Positions 42,986 through 53,077 are shown, counted from the first letter of the stretch. The stretch is 64,000 nt of DNA from UBA6623 sp965217195 (GCA_965217195.1 CBDCHL010000004.1:744001-808000); one strand, 5' to 3'. Numbers and translations: made by a program. Notes: generated from the letters alone by a model not told the origin.

Positions 42986-45622
42986 TCAGTGAATGTCGAA
43001 GTGGTCGCGGTGCAACGAAACATCGCCGCGCACCAGAACGTTGGCCCGAAGAATCTGTTCCAGTTCCTTCAAGTAGTTGTTGTCACGCGACTTGAGTTTC
43101 CGTGCAACTTCCGGGTTGACTCGCAGGGTCAAATCCTTCTTCGGGTCCTTCGAAACCGCCCTTTTCTTGGCGTCCGTCAGAATCTCGTAGATCACGCTTT
43201 GTACCGACTTGACGTAGGACGCTCCGTGGCAATACGGACAGGGCGTGCAAAGGCTTCGCTCCAGCGATTGCTTTACTCGCTTGCGCGTAATCGCCACCAA
43301 TCCGAACTCGTTGAACGCGAGCGCCTTCGAGGGTGCGATGTCGATTCGCAACTCCTTTTCGAGAGCTGCCATGACCTTCTGTCGGTTCGCCCGCTCCTCC
43401 ATGTCGATGAAGTCGACGACGATGATGCCGCCCAAGTCCCGCAGGCGCAATTGGCGCGCGATCTCCGTCACGGCCTCCAGATTTGTATTGACGATCGTGT
43501 CTTCGAGGCGGTCGGACTTGCCGACGTATTTGCCGGTATTCACGTCAATCGAAACCAGCGCCTCAGTGGGGTTGATCACAATGTAGCCACCTGATTTGAG
43601 CCACACCTTGGGTCGCAAGGCTTTTTCGATCTCGGTCGAAATCTTGAAGGAATCGAAGATCGGTTTCGTGCGCGTATAGAGCTTAACCGCACGCAGCAAG
43701 TCGGGCTGGAATCGTTCAACGAATCGCAGAACGAGCTCGTATTGCTCTTCGCTATCAACCCAGATCGTTTTGAAATCTTCCCCCAGACGATCCCGCAAGA
43801 CTCGTTCCACGACATCATCGTCGTGATGGACCAGCGACGCCGATGGGTAGCGCTCGCTTTTTTCGCGGATGTCGAGCCAGAGGTTGTAGAGGAAGAGCAT
43901 GTCTCCACGCAGGTCCTCTTCGCTCACCCCGTCGCCGGCCGTACGGACAATGAAGCCGCCGGGCATGCCCGTATTGTGGGCGTGCACGATCTTGCGTAGG
44001 CGCGCCCGCTCCTTGTCCGAGGCGATCTTCCTCGATACGCCAGTGTGGTTCACTGTCGGCATGTAGACCAGAAAGCGCCCCGGCAAAGCGATGTGCGACG
44101 TGATGCGCGCGCCCTTCTTCCCGAGCGGTTCCTTGGAAATCTGGACCAACACTTCTTGGCCCCTGGCGAGCAAGTCGCTGATTTTCGGGCCGTTATCCCG
44201 ACGATCGCCGGCTTCGCTGTGGTCCTCGGCCGGCTCGGTCGCGGGGCCTTCCCGGCGTCGTCCCCTACGCCGGCCGCGGCGCCCACGCCGGCGTTCGAAG
44301 CTTGCTGAAGTTGAGCGGGTTCGATGCCGTGCCTCACCCTCTTGCGGCCGCCCGGAGTCCTCCCCCGCCTCGGGAGCGGCTTGTCTCTCGTCGTTCTCTT
44401 CGTCCGTCGGCAAGGGACGCCCCGGGACTCTAGGACCGGCATCGGTGGGGCCGGTGTCTCCGGATCCGGCGGCCGGGGCCTCCGCGGCGCCCGCCGCGAC
44501 CTCTTCCCCGGATTCGGGCTCCCCCGCGGGTTGCTCATCAGACCCTCCCGGCTCTTGCGGCGCTTCTTCCGCTTCGTTCTCAACGCCTTCCCCGGCTGCG
44601 TCTTCGGTGACCGTCGCTGGTTCTCCGGTCTCACCCGTCGGCACCGTGTTCGTAAGCCGATCCACGACGACATCGTTGTGTAGCTCCGGCGACCGCTCCG
44701 AGGCCAAGAAGGCCTCGCCGTCATCTTCGACCACGACAATTTCAACGGGTGTCACCGGCTCAGGCAACTCTTCGGCCGCGATATCTTCCGAAGACAGGTC
44801 GAGGCCCTCTCCAGCCGGGCCTTCGGGCGAGGAATTGGTCTCTTCGACACCCGCAGCAACGACGTCGACGTCCCGATCCGTATCGTCGCCGGGCACGCCG
44901 TCCCGCTCAACCGAGGCCTCGACATTCTCGTCGCGCGCCCGCGCGATCCGAGGCGCGTCGTCGTCCGGTGTAGGCTCCTCGGACGTTGTCGGGCCGCTGT
45001 ACTTGGCCAACGACTCGCCCGGCAGCACAGTAAAGTCGCTCTCTTGCTTCACGGGTGGGTCGACGCCGGCGGCCGGCTCGGTGTCCTTCGGCTGCTCGTC
45101 GCCGTCAATCGGGGCGTACTTTCCCTCGGGAAAACCGGACTCCGGGCCGGCCGCCGACCCTTCGCCCGAACGCCCGCGACGTCGGCGAGGGCGGCGTCCG
45201 CGCCCTCCGCGGCGTGCCAAGTTCCCGTCGGTCGGCGCCTTTTCTTCGGGCGCCGCCGACTGGGTGTCAGCCCCGGCGTTGGCAAGCCGATCCGTCGAGT
45301 CGGCTTTAGCATTCGGCTCCGCCGGCTCGTCTTCCGACGAGCCCTCCGACCGTCGCGGAGTCGCATCCGCGGGCGCGGTCTCCAGATCTTCGTTTTCGTC
45401 GAGAAAGTCCGAGACGTAGAGAAAAGCGTCTCGTTCAAGGCCGATATCGACAAAGGCCGACTGCATGCCGGGCAGCACGCGGGTTACGCGGCCTTTGAAA
45501 ATGCTTCCCGCTAGTGCATGTTGGGATTCCTGCTCAATGTAGAGCTCGACCAGACGGTCGTCTTCGAGAATGGCCAGTCTCGTCTCGTGCACGGACGAGT
45601 TGACAATAAGCTCCTTGGACAC
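42986..45622 (-). CDS. rng: Ribonuclease G/E with large charged insertion
   Basis: 878 residues from GTG 45622, preceded by GAGGAGG at 7-bp spacing; the open frame runs 30 codons further. The endoribonuclease core matches RNase G/E: split S1 domain (residues about 35-80 and 481-525), catalytic Asp693 (VSIDVNTGK) and Asp737 (VVDFIDME), and Zn-link cysteines 795 and 798 (CPYC). Residues about 80-480 are an acidic, Pro/Ser/Glu-rich, probably disordered stretch with a basic RGGRGRRPRRRRGR patch and a second RRGRRGRRRGRRRE patch, possibly RNA or partner binding. Processes rRNA/mRNA; last gene of the elongation operon. Confidence 0.93.
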   Translation of the reverse strand: MSKELIVNSSVHETRLAILEDDRLVELYIEQESQHALAGSIFKGRVTRVLPGMQSAFVDIGLERDAFLYVSDFLDENEDLETAPADATPRRSEGSSEDEPAEPNAKADSTDRLANAGADTQSAAPEEKAPTDGNLARRGGRGRRPRRRRGRSGEGSAAGPESGFPEGKYAPIDGDEQPKDTEPAAGVDPPVKQESDFTVLPGESLAKYSGPTTSEEPTPDDDAPRIARARDENVEASVERDGVPGDDTDRDVDVVAAGVEETNSSPEGPAGEGLDLSSEDIAAEELPEPVTPVEIVVVEDDGEAFLASERSPELHNDVVVDRLTNTVPTGETGEPATVTEDAAGEGVENEAEEAPQEPGGSDEQPAGEPESGEEVAAGAAEAPAAGSGDTGPTDAGPRVPGRPLPTDEENDERQAAPEAGEDSGRPQEGEARHRTRSTSASFERRRGRRGRRRGRRREGPATEPAEDHSEAGDRRDNGPKISDLLARGQEVLVQISKEPLGKKGARITSHIALPGRFLVYMPTVNHTGVSRKIASDKERARLRKIVHAHNTGMPGGFIVRTAGDGVSEEDLRGDMLFLYNLWLDIREKSERYPSASLVHHDDDVVERVLRDRLGEDFKTIWVDSEEQYELVLRFVERFQPDLLRAVKLYTRTKPIFDSFKISTEIEKALRPKVWLKSGGYIVINPTEALVSIDVNTGKYVGKSDRLEDTIVNTNLEAVTEIARQLRLRDLGGIIVVDFIDMEERANRQKVMAALEKELRIDIAPSKALAFNEFGLVAITRKRVKQSLERSLCTPCPYCHGASYVKSVQSVIYEILTDAKKRAVSKDPKKDLTLRVNPEVARKLKSRDNNYLKELEQILRANVLVRGDVSLHRDHFDIH

Positions 45623-45984
45623 CGGACACCTCCTCGGGAAAGAGGGCCGCGGCGTCGGCGGCGCGGTTTCTTCGGGGATGATCGACGATGGGAAGCGCGA
45701 CTGCCGGCGCACCGCAACCAGAATCGCGGCAACCTTCGGCGGCCCGGTTCTTCAACTGCTCCATAGTCCGGTCAAACCTTTCTAAGTCCGTTCGCGGAGC
45801 ACAGTCGCGGATTCGTGCTCAACACGGTTGGACCGAAGAACCGCCCCGATTGCCGACGCAACGCGGGCCCACATCCTTCCCGTATTTCTTCGCCCCTTCA
45901 GCGGGGGCTGGTCGACGTACGACCTAAACTTTCCGCCACGTGCTCCCGGTCGGCAAGGCTTTCCGAGGCGTACGCGGCCGGCAC
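45623..45984. other. Gap between rodA and rng
   Basis: Over 300 bp without a supported gene on either strand. It contains the rng ribosome site (45624-45636 region) and a GCCCC/GGGGC hairpin near 45893-45910 that is not followed by a clear U-run on the rodA strand. An own promoter for rng may lie here. Confidence 0.5.
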
Positions 45985-47076
45985 TCAGTTGGTAAACCGC
46001 CGCATGCGGACGTTATTCACCAAACCAAGCAACATAAACGTCGCCAACAAATTCGACCCGCCGTAGCTCATCAGCGGCAACGGGAGGCCGGTCACCGGCA
46101 TGCGTCCAATGACCATGCCGACGTTGACAATCAAGTGAAACAACAGAAGCGCGGCGGCGCCCATGCAGATATACATCCCCGCGCTGTCAGCCGCGGTACG
46201 GGCGTTCCCCACGATCTTCATCAACAAACCGAAATACAGCGTGAGAGCCAACAGCACTCCCACGAATCCCGCCTCTTCGGCATACGCCGAAAAAACAAAA
46301 TCAGTGTGCGGCACGGGAATGAACCGGAGCTGGGTCTGCGAACCTCTCGCGAACCCGGCACCCCAAATTCCGCCCGCGCCCACGGCGATCTTCGACTGGA
46401 TCGGCTGGTAACCCGATCCTTGCGGATCCTTCTCGGGATCCAAAAATGTGATCAAGCGCTCCTTCTGGTACGGCTTGAGCTGCTGCCAGGCCAGCGGCAA
46501 AACCAAAACCGCGGCCAATCCCAAGATCGCCATATGCTTCCAGCGCAAACCCGCCAGAAATACCCCGATCACCAGGATCGCCGTGTAGCTTAAAGCTGTG
46601 CTCAAGTCCGGCTGCCGGGCCACCAACAAGATGGGGACCACGAACAGCGCGCCGATCTTCAGCAAATGCTTCCATTCGATCTGCTTGCGCGGCAAATCGG
46701 AAAAGAACTTCGCCATCAACAATACTAACACCACCTTGACAAATTCGGAAACCTGCAGCGTGAGTCCCCCGGGGATCGGCAACCAGCGCTTCCCCCCGCC
46801 TAAGACCTGTCCCGACACGAGCACCAACACAAGCAGCACCAAGGAGATGACGTAAAACGTCACGGCGTGCTGGATCAGGGAATTGTAATCGACGACCGAA
46901 AAAATCCACAAGCAGACCAGACCGACGCCGACCCAGAGGATCTGCCTTAGGTGAGCATCCTGCCACACCGTATTGCGGGTCGCGCTAGAGATCTCAAGCA
47001 CCCCGAGGACAACGAGGGCGGTCGTGAGCCCCAGCAGCGCCCAATCAAAATCTCGTAACGAATGATCGCCGCTCAC
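45985..47076 (-). CDS. rodA: RodA, SEDS peptidoglycan glycosyltransferase
   Basis: 363 residues, about 10 helices. SEDS features: a first membrane segment DWALLGLTTALVVLGVLEIS, PGGLTLQVSEFVKVVLVLLMAKFF, ARQPDLSTALSYTAILVIGV and MPVTGLPLPLMSYGGSNLLATF. Polymerises glycan strands with PBP2 for side-wall growth. Two bases after the mrdA stop. Confidence 0.95.
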   Translation of the reverse strand: MSGDHSLRDFDWALLGLTTALVVLGVLEISSATRNTVWQDAHLRQILWVGVGLVCLWIFSVVDYNSLIQHAVTFYVISLVLLVLVLVSGQVLGGGKRWLPIPGGLTLQVSEFVKVVLVLLMAKFFSDLPRKQIEWKHLLKIGALFVVPILLVARQPDLSTALSYTAILVIGVFLAGLRWKHMAILGLAAVLVLPLAWQQLKPYQKERLITFLDPEKDPQGSGYQPIQSKIAVGAGGIWGAGFARGSQTQLRFIPVPHTDFVFSAYAEEAGFVGVLLALTLYFGLLMKIVGNARTAADSAGMYICMGAAALLLFHLIVNVGMVIGRMPVTGLPLPLMSYGGSNLLATFMLLGLVNNVRMRRFTN

Positions 47077-47078
47077 CG

Positions 47079-48944
47079 CTATCGTGCCTCGTAACCTGCC
47101 CTAACGGACTGCACCGGTTGCGGAATCGGTTCGCCTCGCCCGCGTCCCCGCTTTTGTTTGTCGAAATAGGCCTTAATCACATCCCGCACGATCGGCGCCG
47201 CAAGGTGCCCGTGTTCGCCGCGTTGTATCAATGCCGTGACCACGATCTCCGGTGCACGGCAAGGGGCGAAACCGACAAACCAAGCATTGTCCTTGTAAGC
47301 CTCGTTGTCGGACTCCATTCTGCGACGCAGCGAGACAACTTGGGCCGTCCCGGTCTTGCCGCAGATCTCGTATCCAGGCACGTGCGCGCGCACACCGGTC
47401 CCGCCGCCGTTGACTACGCCCCACAGGCCCCGGACGATTTGCCTCACGATCGCCGGATCCAGTTCCATGCGCTGCGGAGAGGGGGGCTCAAAATCATCTC
47501 GCAGGTCCTTCATCGCGGCCCAAGAAAGTAGATGCGGCCGATGCCACTCTCCACCCATTACCAGCCCCCCGATCGCGTGGGCGATCTGAAGGGGTGTAAC
47601 CGTCAGCGCCCCTTGGCCGATTGCAACAGAGATCGTTTCGCCGGCGTACCACTTCTCGCGCAGGAAACGTAGCTTCCAACTCGTTGAAGGAACGATCCCC
47701 TGCTCCTCATTAGGTAAGTCGATTCCGGTAGGCGCGCCCAGCCCGACCAAGTGTGAGTAGTCCGCGATCGGGTCAATCCCCAGTCGATCACCGATCGTGT
47801 AGAAGAACACGTCGCACGATTGCGCCAGCGCCTCGTAGAGTGTCACTTTGCCGTGGCCTCCGGTCCGGTGACAACGAGAATAACGGCCATAGAAGACAGC
47901 CCCGCCTTGACACACGACGCTGAATTCGCTGTCGGCGACACCTTCTCGGCGGGCGGCCAGCGCCACGACCGGTTTGAAAATAGATCCCGGCGCCAACTGG
48001 GCTTGAATCGCTCGGTTCAGCAACGGCTTGTCCGGATGTTCTGTCAGTGCACGCCAATCTTCCATGCGAATGCCGCCCACAAAGCGATTCGGAAAGTAGT
48101 TCGGCGTGCTCACCAGGGCCAGCACTTCGCCGTTGCGTGGATCGAGCGCCACCACCGCGCCCGTGCGGTTCTCCATCGCCAATTCGGCAACCACTTGCAA
48201 ATCGAGGTCGAGGGTCAACCGCACGTTGCGACCGGGAACAGCTTCGACGTTGCCGAAAACCCGCCTCTCGCGGCCCAAGCTGTCGACGACGACGACACGT
48301 CGGCCGTCCGCACCGCTCAACACGTCGTTGTATTGCCGCTCGATGCCCGCCTTGCCGACTTCCGCGCCGGGTTCGTAACGAATGAACTCGATGCGCTCGA
48401 GTTCCGCGTCGCTGATCTCGCCCACGTAGCCGACAACATGCGACGCCAGCCCCTCTTTCGGGTACAACCGTCGCTGGAACCGCACCAACTCCAGCTCCGG
48501 GAACTCCACGCGGTGTGCATCCACGAACGCGACTTCCGGCGCCGTCAAGTTTTCTTTGAGGAGCGCGGATTGGTACTCCGGCGCCCGGGAAGCTTCCAGC
48601 CGACCCAGGTTTGCTTCGAGGTCATCGACGGGAAGATTGAGTCCTTGGGCAATCAGGGGCAAATGCATCGGGTCCAGCAAGGCCCTGGACAGAAGCACTT
48701 TGAAGCTCGGGATGTTGTCGACCAGAACCCGGCCGTCGCGATCCAGAATCTTCCCGCGTGGCGCAGGCAAAGGTAGCGACTTGATACGGTTCCGTTCGGC
48801 TCGCTGGGCGTAGACATCCGGGCTCTGCACCTGGAGCTGCCAAAAGCCCGAAAGCAGCCACAACAAAGAAGCGGTCGCGACAAACTGAAAGACCGCGATC
48901 CGCAGGCCGGCCGTCTTTTTTCGTTGACTCGAATGGAGGTTCAC
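47079..48944 (-). CDS. mrdA: Penicillin-binding protein 2
   Basis: 621-residue class B PBP: short cytoplasmic tail, helix about 14-38, non-catalytic domain, then transpeptidase with Ser321/Lys324 (PGSIFKPVV), an S-C-D triad motif (AQSCDVFFY) and KTGT (GKTGTAQVV). Crosslinks side-wall peptidoglycan with RodA. ATG overlaps the mreD stop by 4 bp. Confidence 0.96.
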   Translation of the reverse strand: MNLHSSQRKKTAGLRIAVFQFVATASLLWLLSGFWQLQVQSPDVYAQRAERNRIKSLPLPAPRGKILDRDGRVLVDNIPSFKVLLSRALLDPMHLPLIAQGLNLPVDDLEANLGRLEASRAPEYQSALLKENLTAPEVAFVDAHRVEFPELELVRFQRRLYPKEGLASHVVGYVGEISDAELERIEFIRYEPGAEVGKAGIERQYNDVLSGADGRRVVVVDSLGRERRVFGNVEAVPGRNVRLTLDLDLQVVAELAMENRTGAVVALDPRNGEVLALVSTPNYFPNRFVGGIRMEDWRALTEHPDKPLLNRAIQAQLAPGSIFKPVVALAARREGVADSEFSVVCQGGAVFYGRYSRCHRTGGHGKVTLYEALAQSCDVFFYTIGDRLGIDPIADYSHLVGLGAPTGIDLPNEEQGIVPSTSWKLRFLREKWYAGETISVAIGQGALTVTPLQIAHAIGGLVMGGEWHRPHLLSWAAMKDLRDDFEPPSPQRMELDPAIVRQIVRGLWGVVNGGGTGVRAHVPGYEICGKTGTAQVVSLRRRMESDNEAYKDNAWFVGFAPCRAPEIVVTALIQRGEHGHLAAPIVRDVIKAYFDKQKRGRGRGEPIPQPVQSVRAGYEAR

Positions 48945-49465
48945 GGCGCTGTTCGAAAGCGATCCAAGAACCGAAACAACAGCACGGCGATGCCGGCGTG
49001 CAGGGTCGCGAACATCAGCGTTCCTACCGGATCGATCGAAATCTCATTGCCCAACAAGACCGCTCCCATGATCCAAAACATCAGTTGGTGAATGAGAAAG
49101 AAAAGCGCGGTCAAGACGCTCCGCGCACCAATGAAATCGACTTCGATAAACCGGCTCACCGTAGCTGCCAAGTAGCCGATAACCGTCTTGAGAATACCAA
49201 ACACCCCGATCGGCCCCTGAGTCAAACTGTCTTGCGCCAACCCCACCGCCGCGCCAATCAACAGCCCAATGACCACGTCTCGGCGCGAAAGCGTAAGGTA
49301 GACCACCACCAGCAACGGCAGATCGAGGTTACCCAAATTGTCGAAATAAAGCGGGAGGTGCACCTGCAACGCCAGTGCGATGACGGCTACCACAATCGCG
49401 GTGTGGGTCCTGACGTTCCGAACCTCGGTTTCCACCCGCGGTAAGTCGTTGGATATCGTGCTCAT
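48941..49465 (-). CDS. mreD: Rod-shape protein MreD
   Basis: 174-residue membrane protein with 5-6 helices (AIVVAVIALALQVHLPLYF, LLVVVYLTLSRRDVVIGLLI, GVFGILKTVIGYLAATVSRF). Little sequence conservation exists in MreD; assignment rests on topology, length and place between mreC and mrdA. Links MreC to the elongasome. Confidence 0.88.
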   Translation of the reverse strand: MSTISNDLPRVETEVRNVRTHTAIVVAVIALALQVHLPLYFDNLGNLDLPLLVVVYLTLSRRDVVIGLLIGAAVGLAQDSLTQGPIGVFGILKTVIGYLAATVSRFIEVDFIGARSVLTALFFLIHQLMFWIMGAVLLGNEISIDPVGTLMFATLHAGIAVLLFRFLDRFRTAP

Positions 49466-49530
49466 TCGTGATCAGGGCTCGGCGGCGGGCAGCCCCGCGT
49501 GATTTCTCGGCGAGCCCGCCGCGTTGCCTG

Positions 49531-50790
49531 TTATTGCTCGGAGACGGGCTCTTCCGAGCCGGATTGGGCCCCGCGAGCGGCACCTCCTCTTTCGCCCGTC
49601 CCGGGTAGTACCGCGCCCCTCGGTGCGTCCGTCGCCCCACCTTCCGAGAGACCACCGTCGACGACGCTTTCGTCGTCGCTTGGCTGTTCCGCCTGTGTCG
49701 CGGGCCGACGGACACTTGGATCAAGATTGAAATCCGGAACAGGCGTTCCCGGAGCACCTTTTCCGAAAATATGACCCTGCGCCGCGGCTACGGCTCGGTA
49801 CCGCTCGCGAACCCGATCGGCGTCGGTGAGAAGAGGCGCCGCGGCCGGCCTTCCCTCAAGCGCCCGCTCCGGTTCGCCGCCGGCCGCGAGCTCTTCACCC
49901 TCCACGGGCTCGGGCTCGGGCGGCGGCATGAGGAATTGCGGCGTTTGCGGTTGGGGGTGTTTCGGAATCTCCTCGTGGACGCCCGAAAGCACAATTAACA
50001 CCTCGTCCAGCCGATCGAGCGCGGCGGCCGGCGCTACGTAAATCTGCTGGAACTCGCTTCCTTCCTCCACCCGCGTCACCTTTCCCACGGGCAAACCCTT
50101 CGGATAAACACCATCGTCACCGGAAGTGTAAACGGGTTCCCCGACCACCACGTCAACCTCGCCGCGGATGTAGTCTACACGGCATTCGCGCGGCTGTCCG
50201 CTGCCCTTCATTACGCCGCGAGCACGCGACCGTCCCAGCAGAACACCTACGCCCACCTCAACATCGTGAACCAGACGAACCAATGACGCCCCGCCGTACG
50301 CCGCCTGGACGCGTCCCGCGATGCCCTCCGCGGTAATAACGGGCATGCCAGCGCGCACGCCGTCGTCGGTTCCCCTGTCCAGGAAAACCTCTTTTGAATT
50401 CGGGTTCGAGCCGCGGCCGATCACCTGCGCCGCTACGGTTTCCGATTCGATCTCACGTTGATAAGCCGCCAGCTCTTCTTCGCGATCGAAGCGAGCCAAG
50501 GCTCGCCGGAACTGCTGGTTCTCCAACTTGAGTCGCGAAACTTGTTCCCGCAACTCCTCGTTTTGGCGCCGCGCGCCCACCAACCAGACGTAGTCTCGCC
50601 AGGTCTCGACCAACCCGGACGTAATCCCGTTCAGGCCTTTTTGGATCGGGGTGATAGCGCCAACCGTCCAGACCCGCAACAATCGCACGTCGTCTTGGCG
50701 CTTGACCTGGTATCCGAGCAGAATGAACTGGACCAGCAGGACTCCCGCCAGCACGGATACGTTGCGATAGCGAAGAAAGAACTCAAACAC
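49531..50790 (-). CDS. mreC: Rod-shape protein MreC, long C-terminal tail
   Basis: 419 residues. N-terminal helix (about 11-27), coiled coil (about 65-112, ARRQNEELREQVSRLKLENQ), then the beta domains of MreC (VIGRGSNPNSKEVFLDRGTD, VQAAYGGASLVRLVHDVEV, GEPVYTSGDDGVYPKGLPVG). Typical MreC ends near 280-300; here a further 130 Pro/Glu/Ala-rich residues follow, likely disordered in the periplasm. Located 9 bp after mreB. Confidence 0.93.
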   Translation of the reverse strand: MFEFFLRYRNVSVLAGVLLVQFILLGYQVKRQDDVRLLRVWTVGAITPIQKGLNGITSGLVETWRDYVWLVGARRQNEELREQVSRLKLENQQFRRALARFDREEELAAYQREIESETVAAQVIGRGSNPNSKEVFLDRGTDDGVRAGMPVITAEGIAGRVQAAYGGASLVRLVHDVEVGVGVLLGRSRARGVMKGSGQPRECRVDYIRGEVDVVVGEPVYTSGDDGVYPKGLPVGKVTRVEEGSEFQQIYVAPAAALDRLDEVLIVLSGVHEEIPKHPQPQTPQFLMPPPEPEPVEGEELAAGGEPERALEGRPAAAPLLTDADRVRERYRAVAAAQGHIFGKGAPGTPVPDFNLDPSVRRPATQAEQPSDDESVVDGGLSEGGATDAPRGAVLPGTGERGGAARGAQSGSEEPVSEQ

Positions 50791-50799
50791 AGCGAGCTC

Positions 50800-51837
50800 T
50801 CATTCCAGCGAAATACGGCGTAGCAGCTTGAAATCACTGAGCATACGGCTGGTTCCTATTACCACGGAGGCCAGCGGGTCTTCGGCAATCGAAACCGGCA
50901 ACCCCGTCTCTTCGCGAATGCGGAGATCAAGATTACGTAGCAGCGCCCCACCACCGGTCAGCACGATGCCTCGGTCGCTGATGTCGGCACTTAGCTCCGG
51001 CGGGGTCCGTTCCAGAGCAACGCGAACGGCATTCAGGATCGTTCCCACACAGTCGGCAAGCGCTTCGCGGATCTCCGTATCGTTTATCGTTACCGTCCGT
51101 GGTACACCCTCGATGAGGTTGCGTCCCTTGATCTCCATTGTGATGGGCTGATCCAATTTGAAGGCGGAGCCAACCGAAATCTTGACCTGCTCGGCCGTAC
51201 GCTCGCCGACCAGTAAATTGTATTTGCGCTTTAGGTAATTGATGATGGCCTCGTCCATCTCGTTGCCCGCCACCCGCACCGAACGAGAATAAACGATACC
51301 CGACATCGAAATGACCGCTACATCGGTAGTTCCGCCGCCGATATCCACAACCATGTTTCCGCACGGTTCAGTAATCGGCAAGCCGGCGCCGATCGCCGCC
51401 GCCATCGCCTGTTCCACCAAATGTACTTCGCTCGCGTGCGCCCGATAAGCCGAATCGCGGACCGCCCTTTCCTCGACCGGAGTAATTTCACTCGGCACCC
51501 CGATTACGATGCGTGGATGGACCAGCATCTTGCGGTTGTGGGACTTCTGAATGAAGTAGGTCAGCATCTTCTCGGTGACCTTGAAGTCCGCTATGACGCC
51601 GTCCTTCATCGGCCGAATCGCGACGATGTTGCCCGGCGTGCGGCCGACCATTTCCTTGGCTTCCTTCCCGACCGCTTCCACTTCCCCGTTGGTCTTGTTC
51701 AGCGCGACAATCGACGGCTCATTAACCACGATGCCCTTGCCGCGAATCGAAACCAACGTGTTCGCCGTCCCGAGATCGATCGCGAGATCCCTCGAGAACA
51801 AACTAAACAGAGATCGGACATTCAACGCCAAGAGCAA
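50800..51837 (-). CDS. mreB: Rod-shape actin MreB
   Basis: 345 residues, full length. FSRDLAIDLGTANTLV phosphate loop, VVDIGGGTTDVAVIS, and GIVLTGGGALLRNLD adenosine loop. Forms membrane-bound filaments that steer the elongation complex. First gene of the mre-mrd-rod-rng operon, separated by 218 bp from the M23 peptidase on the same strand. Confidence 0.97.
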   Translation of the reverse strand: MLLALNVRSLFSLFSRDLAIDLGTANTLVSIRGKGIVVNEPSIVALNKTNGEVEAVGKEAKEMVGRTPGNIVAIRPMKDGVIADFKVTEKMLTYFIQKSHNRKMLVHPRIVIGVPSEITPVEERAVRDSAYRAHASEVHLVEQAMAAAIGAGLPITEPCGNMVVDIGGGTTDVAVISMSGIVYSRSVRVAGNEMDEAIINYLKRKYNLLVGERTAEQVKISVGSAFKLDQPITMEIKGRNLIEGVPRTVTINDTEIREALADCVGTILNAVRVALERTPPELSADISDRGIVLTGGGALLRNLDLRIREETGLPVSIAEDPLASVVIGTSRMLSDFKLLRRISLE

Positions 51838-52055
51838 TCACCTCGCCTCGAAGATGCCGAGCGCAAACTGAGAACGAACGGGGCTCCCCAAACACCGCCG
51901 AGTGCATCTCAGCGAACCGTTGAGAAATAAGCCGCTTCTCTCACGGTAACCGAAGAAACCTTTTGTATGCAAGCGGTTAGAGAAGCCCCGCGAGGGGAAA
52001 ACGACAACGGGAGCCCGCGCGCGGAACATAAGCTGTCGCCGGCTTGATTCGAAGG

Positions 52056-52940
52056 CTAGTCGGCGACACGGAAGCCCGCGCGCTGGTTGGTTGGACGGCG
52101 CAGGTATTTGTAGGGATTCACCGGCGTCCCTAAATAGCGGACTTCGTAATGGAGATGCGGCGAGGTGGTTTTTCCAGTGCGCCCGACGCGACCGACAACT
52201 TCGCCTCGCCTAACGACCTGGCCGGGACGCACAAAGAATTCGCTCATATGGGCGTAGCCCGTGGACAGCCCGTTGCCGCCGTGGGCCAACACGACTCGCT
52301 TGCCGTATTTTGCGAACCAACCACTTTGCGTTACCACGCCGTCCGCCGCCGCGACAATCGGTGTCCCGTAACGCGCCGTGAGGTCGACGCCCGCGTGGAA
52401 ACTTCCTGTCCCGGCGAAGGGGTCATTGCGCTTGCCGAAGGAACTGCTCAACCGCCCCTGCACCGGCCAAATCGACGGTGTGGTGTTTTCCAACCACTCC
52501 CACACTGAGCCGCTGCCTCCGGTAGACACTTGCACTTGCTGGAGGAAATCGTACTGACTACGCGATCGGGAATAACTCTGGTCGGAAGACAGCCCGAGCC
52601 CGACATCACCCGCCTCGTTAGTTTGCCGCTTGATACCGAAAGCCATCGAGACTTCGGTCGCCAGATTACCGAGCGATTCAAGCTGAACGTCGCGTTCTTC
52701 CGAACGCTGAGCAAGCGCGTCGTACTTCCGCTGCAACGCCTCTTTCTCAGTGCGCAGTTCATTGAACTCAAAGGCCTTCACGGCCATCCGGGTATAGCTG
52801 GAAACGAGTCCGATAGTCGCGATCGTGGCGAGCAGCACTGCCGCCAGCCCGATGTGGATCGCATAACGAGGAATATGGACCCTGCGGATGCGGCCGTGAA
52901 CCGAGTGGGCCACGACTACTATAAAATGATTCTTCCTCAT
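52056..52940 (-). CDS. M23 (LytM) family metallopeptidase
   Basis: 294 residues with one N-terminal helix (about 29-50), a coiled coil (about 56-88) and a C-terminal LytM domain. Zinc ligands: His and Asp in GSFHAGVDLTARYGTP, and HLH in SPHLHYEVRY; an additional VVLAHGGN/YAHM segment is present. Probably trims peptidoglycan or activates other hydrolases; position next to mreB suggests a cell-shape role. Confidence 0.93.
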   Translation of the reverse strand: MRKNHFIVVVAHSVHGRIRRVHIPRYAIHIGLAAVLLATIATIGLVSSYTRMAVKAFEFNELRTEKEALQRKYDALAQRSEERDVQLESLGNLATEVSMAFGIKRQTNEAGDVGLGLSSDQSYSRSRSQYDFLQQVQVSTGGSGSVWEWLENTTPSIWPVQGRLSSSFGKRNDPFAGTGSFHAGVDLTARYGTPIVAAADGVVTQSGWFAKYGKRVVLAHGGNGLSTGYAHMSEFFVRPGQVVRRGEVVGRVGRTGKTTSPHLHYEVRYLGTPVNPYKYLRRPTNQRAGFRVAD

Positions 52941-53047
52941 TCCGGCCCTAGCTTAGGCTGATAAAACCCCGCCGAAGAGAGTGCCGAGGGGATTCGCGGT
53001 CCCGGTCAACCGGACCACGAAGCAATGAATACGGCGCTAAGACTTGC

Positions 53048-53077
53048 ACCTTACCAAGATCAAAATATTGCTGTCAA
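53048..53077 (-). promoter_or_regulatory. Possible sigma70 promoter of the M23 peptidase gene
   Basis: On the minus strand, TTGACA (53077-53072) and TAAGGT (53053-53048) are 18 bp apart in a locally AT-rich stretch, about 105 bp upstream of the ATG at 52940. Confidence 0.45.

Noticed and set aside
44091..45419. 442-codon Ser/Ala-rich plus-strand frame
   Set aside because: Antisense of the repetitive RNase G insertion; composition reflects the reading of Glu/Ala/Pro codons in the other strand.
47820..48776. 318-codon plus-strand frame
   Set aside because: Shadow of PBP2 (mrdA), which has full catalytic motifs on the minus strand.
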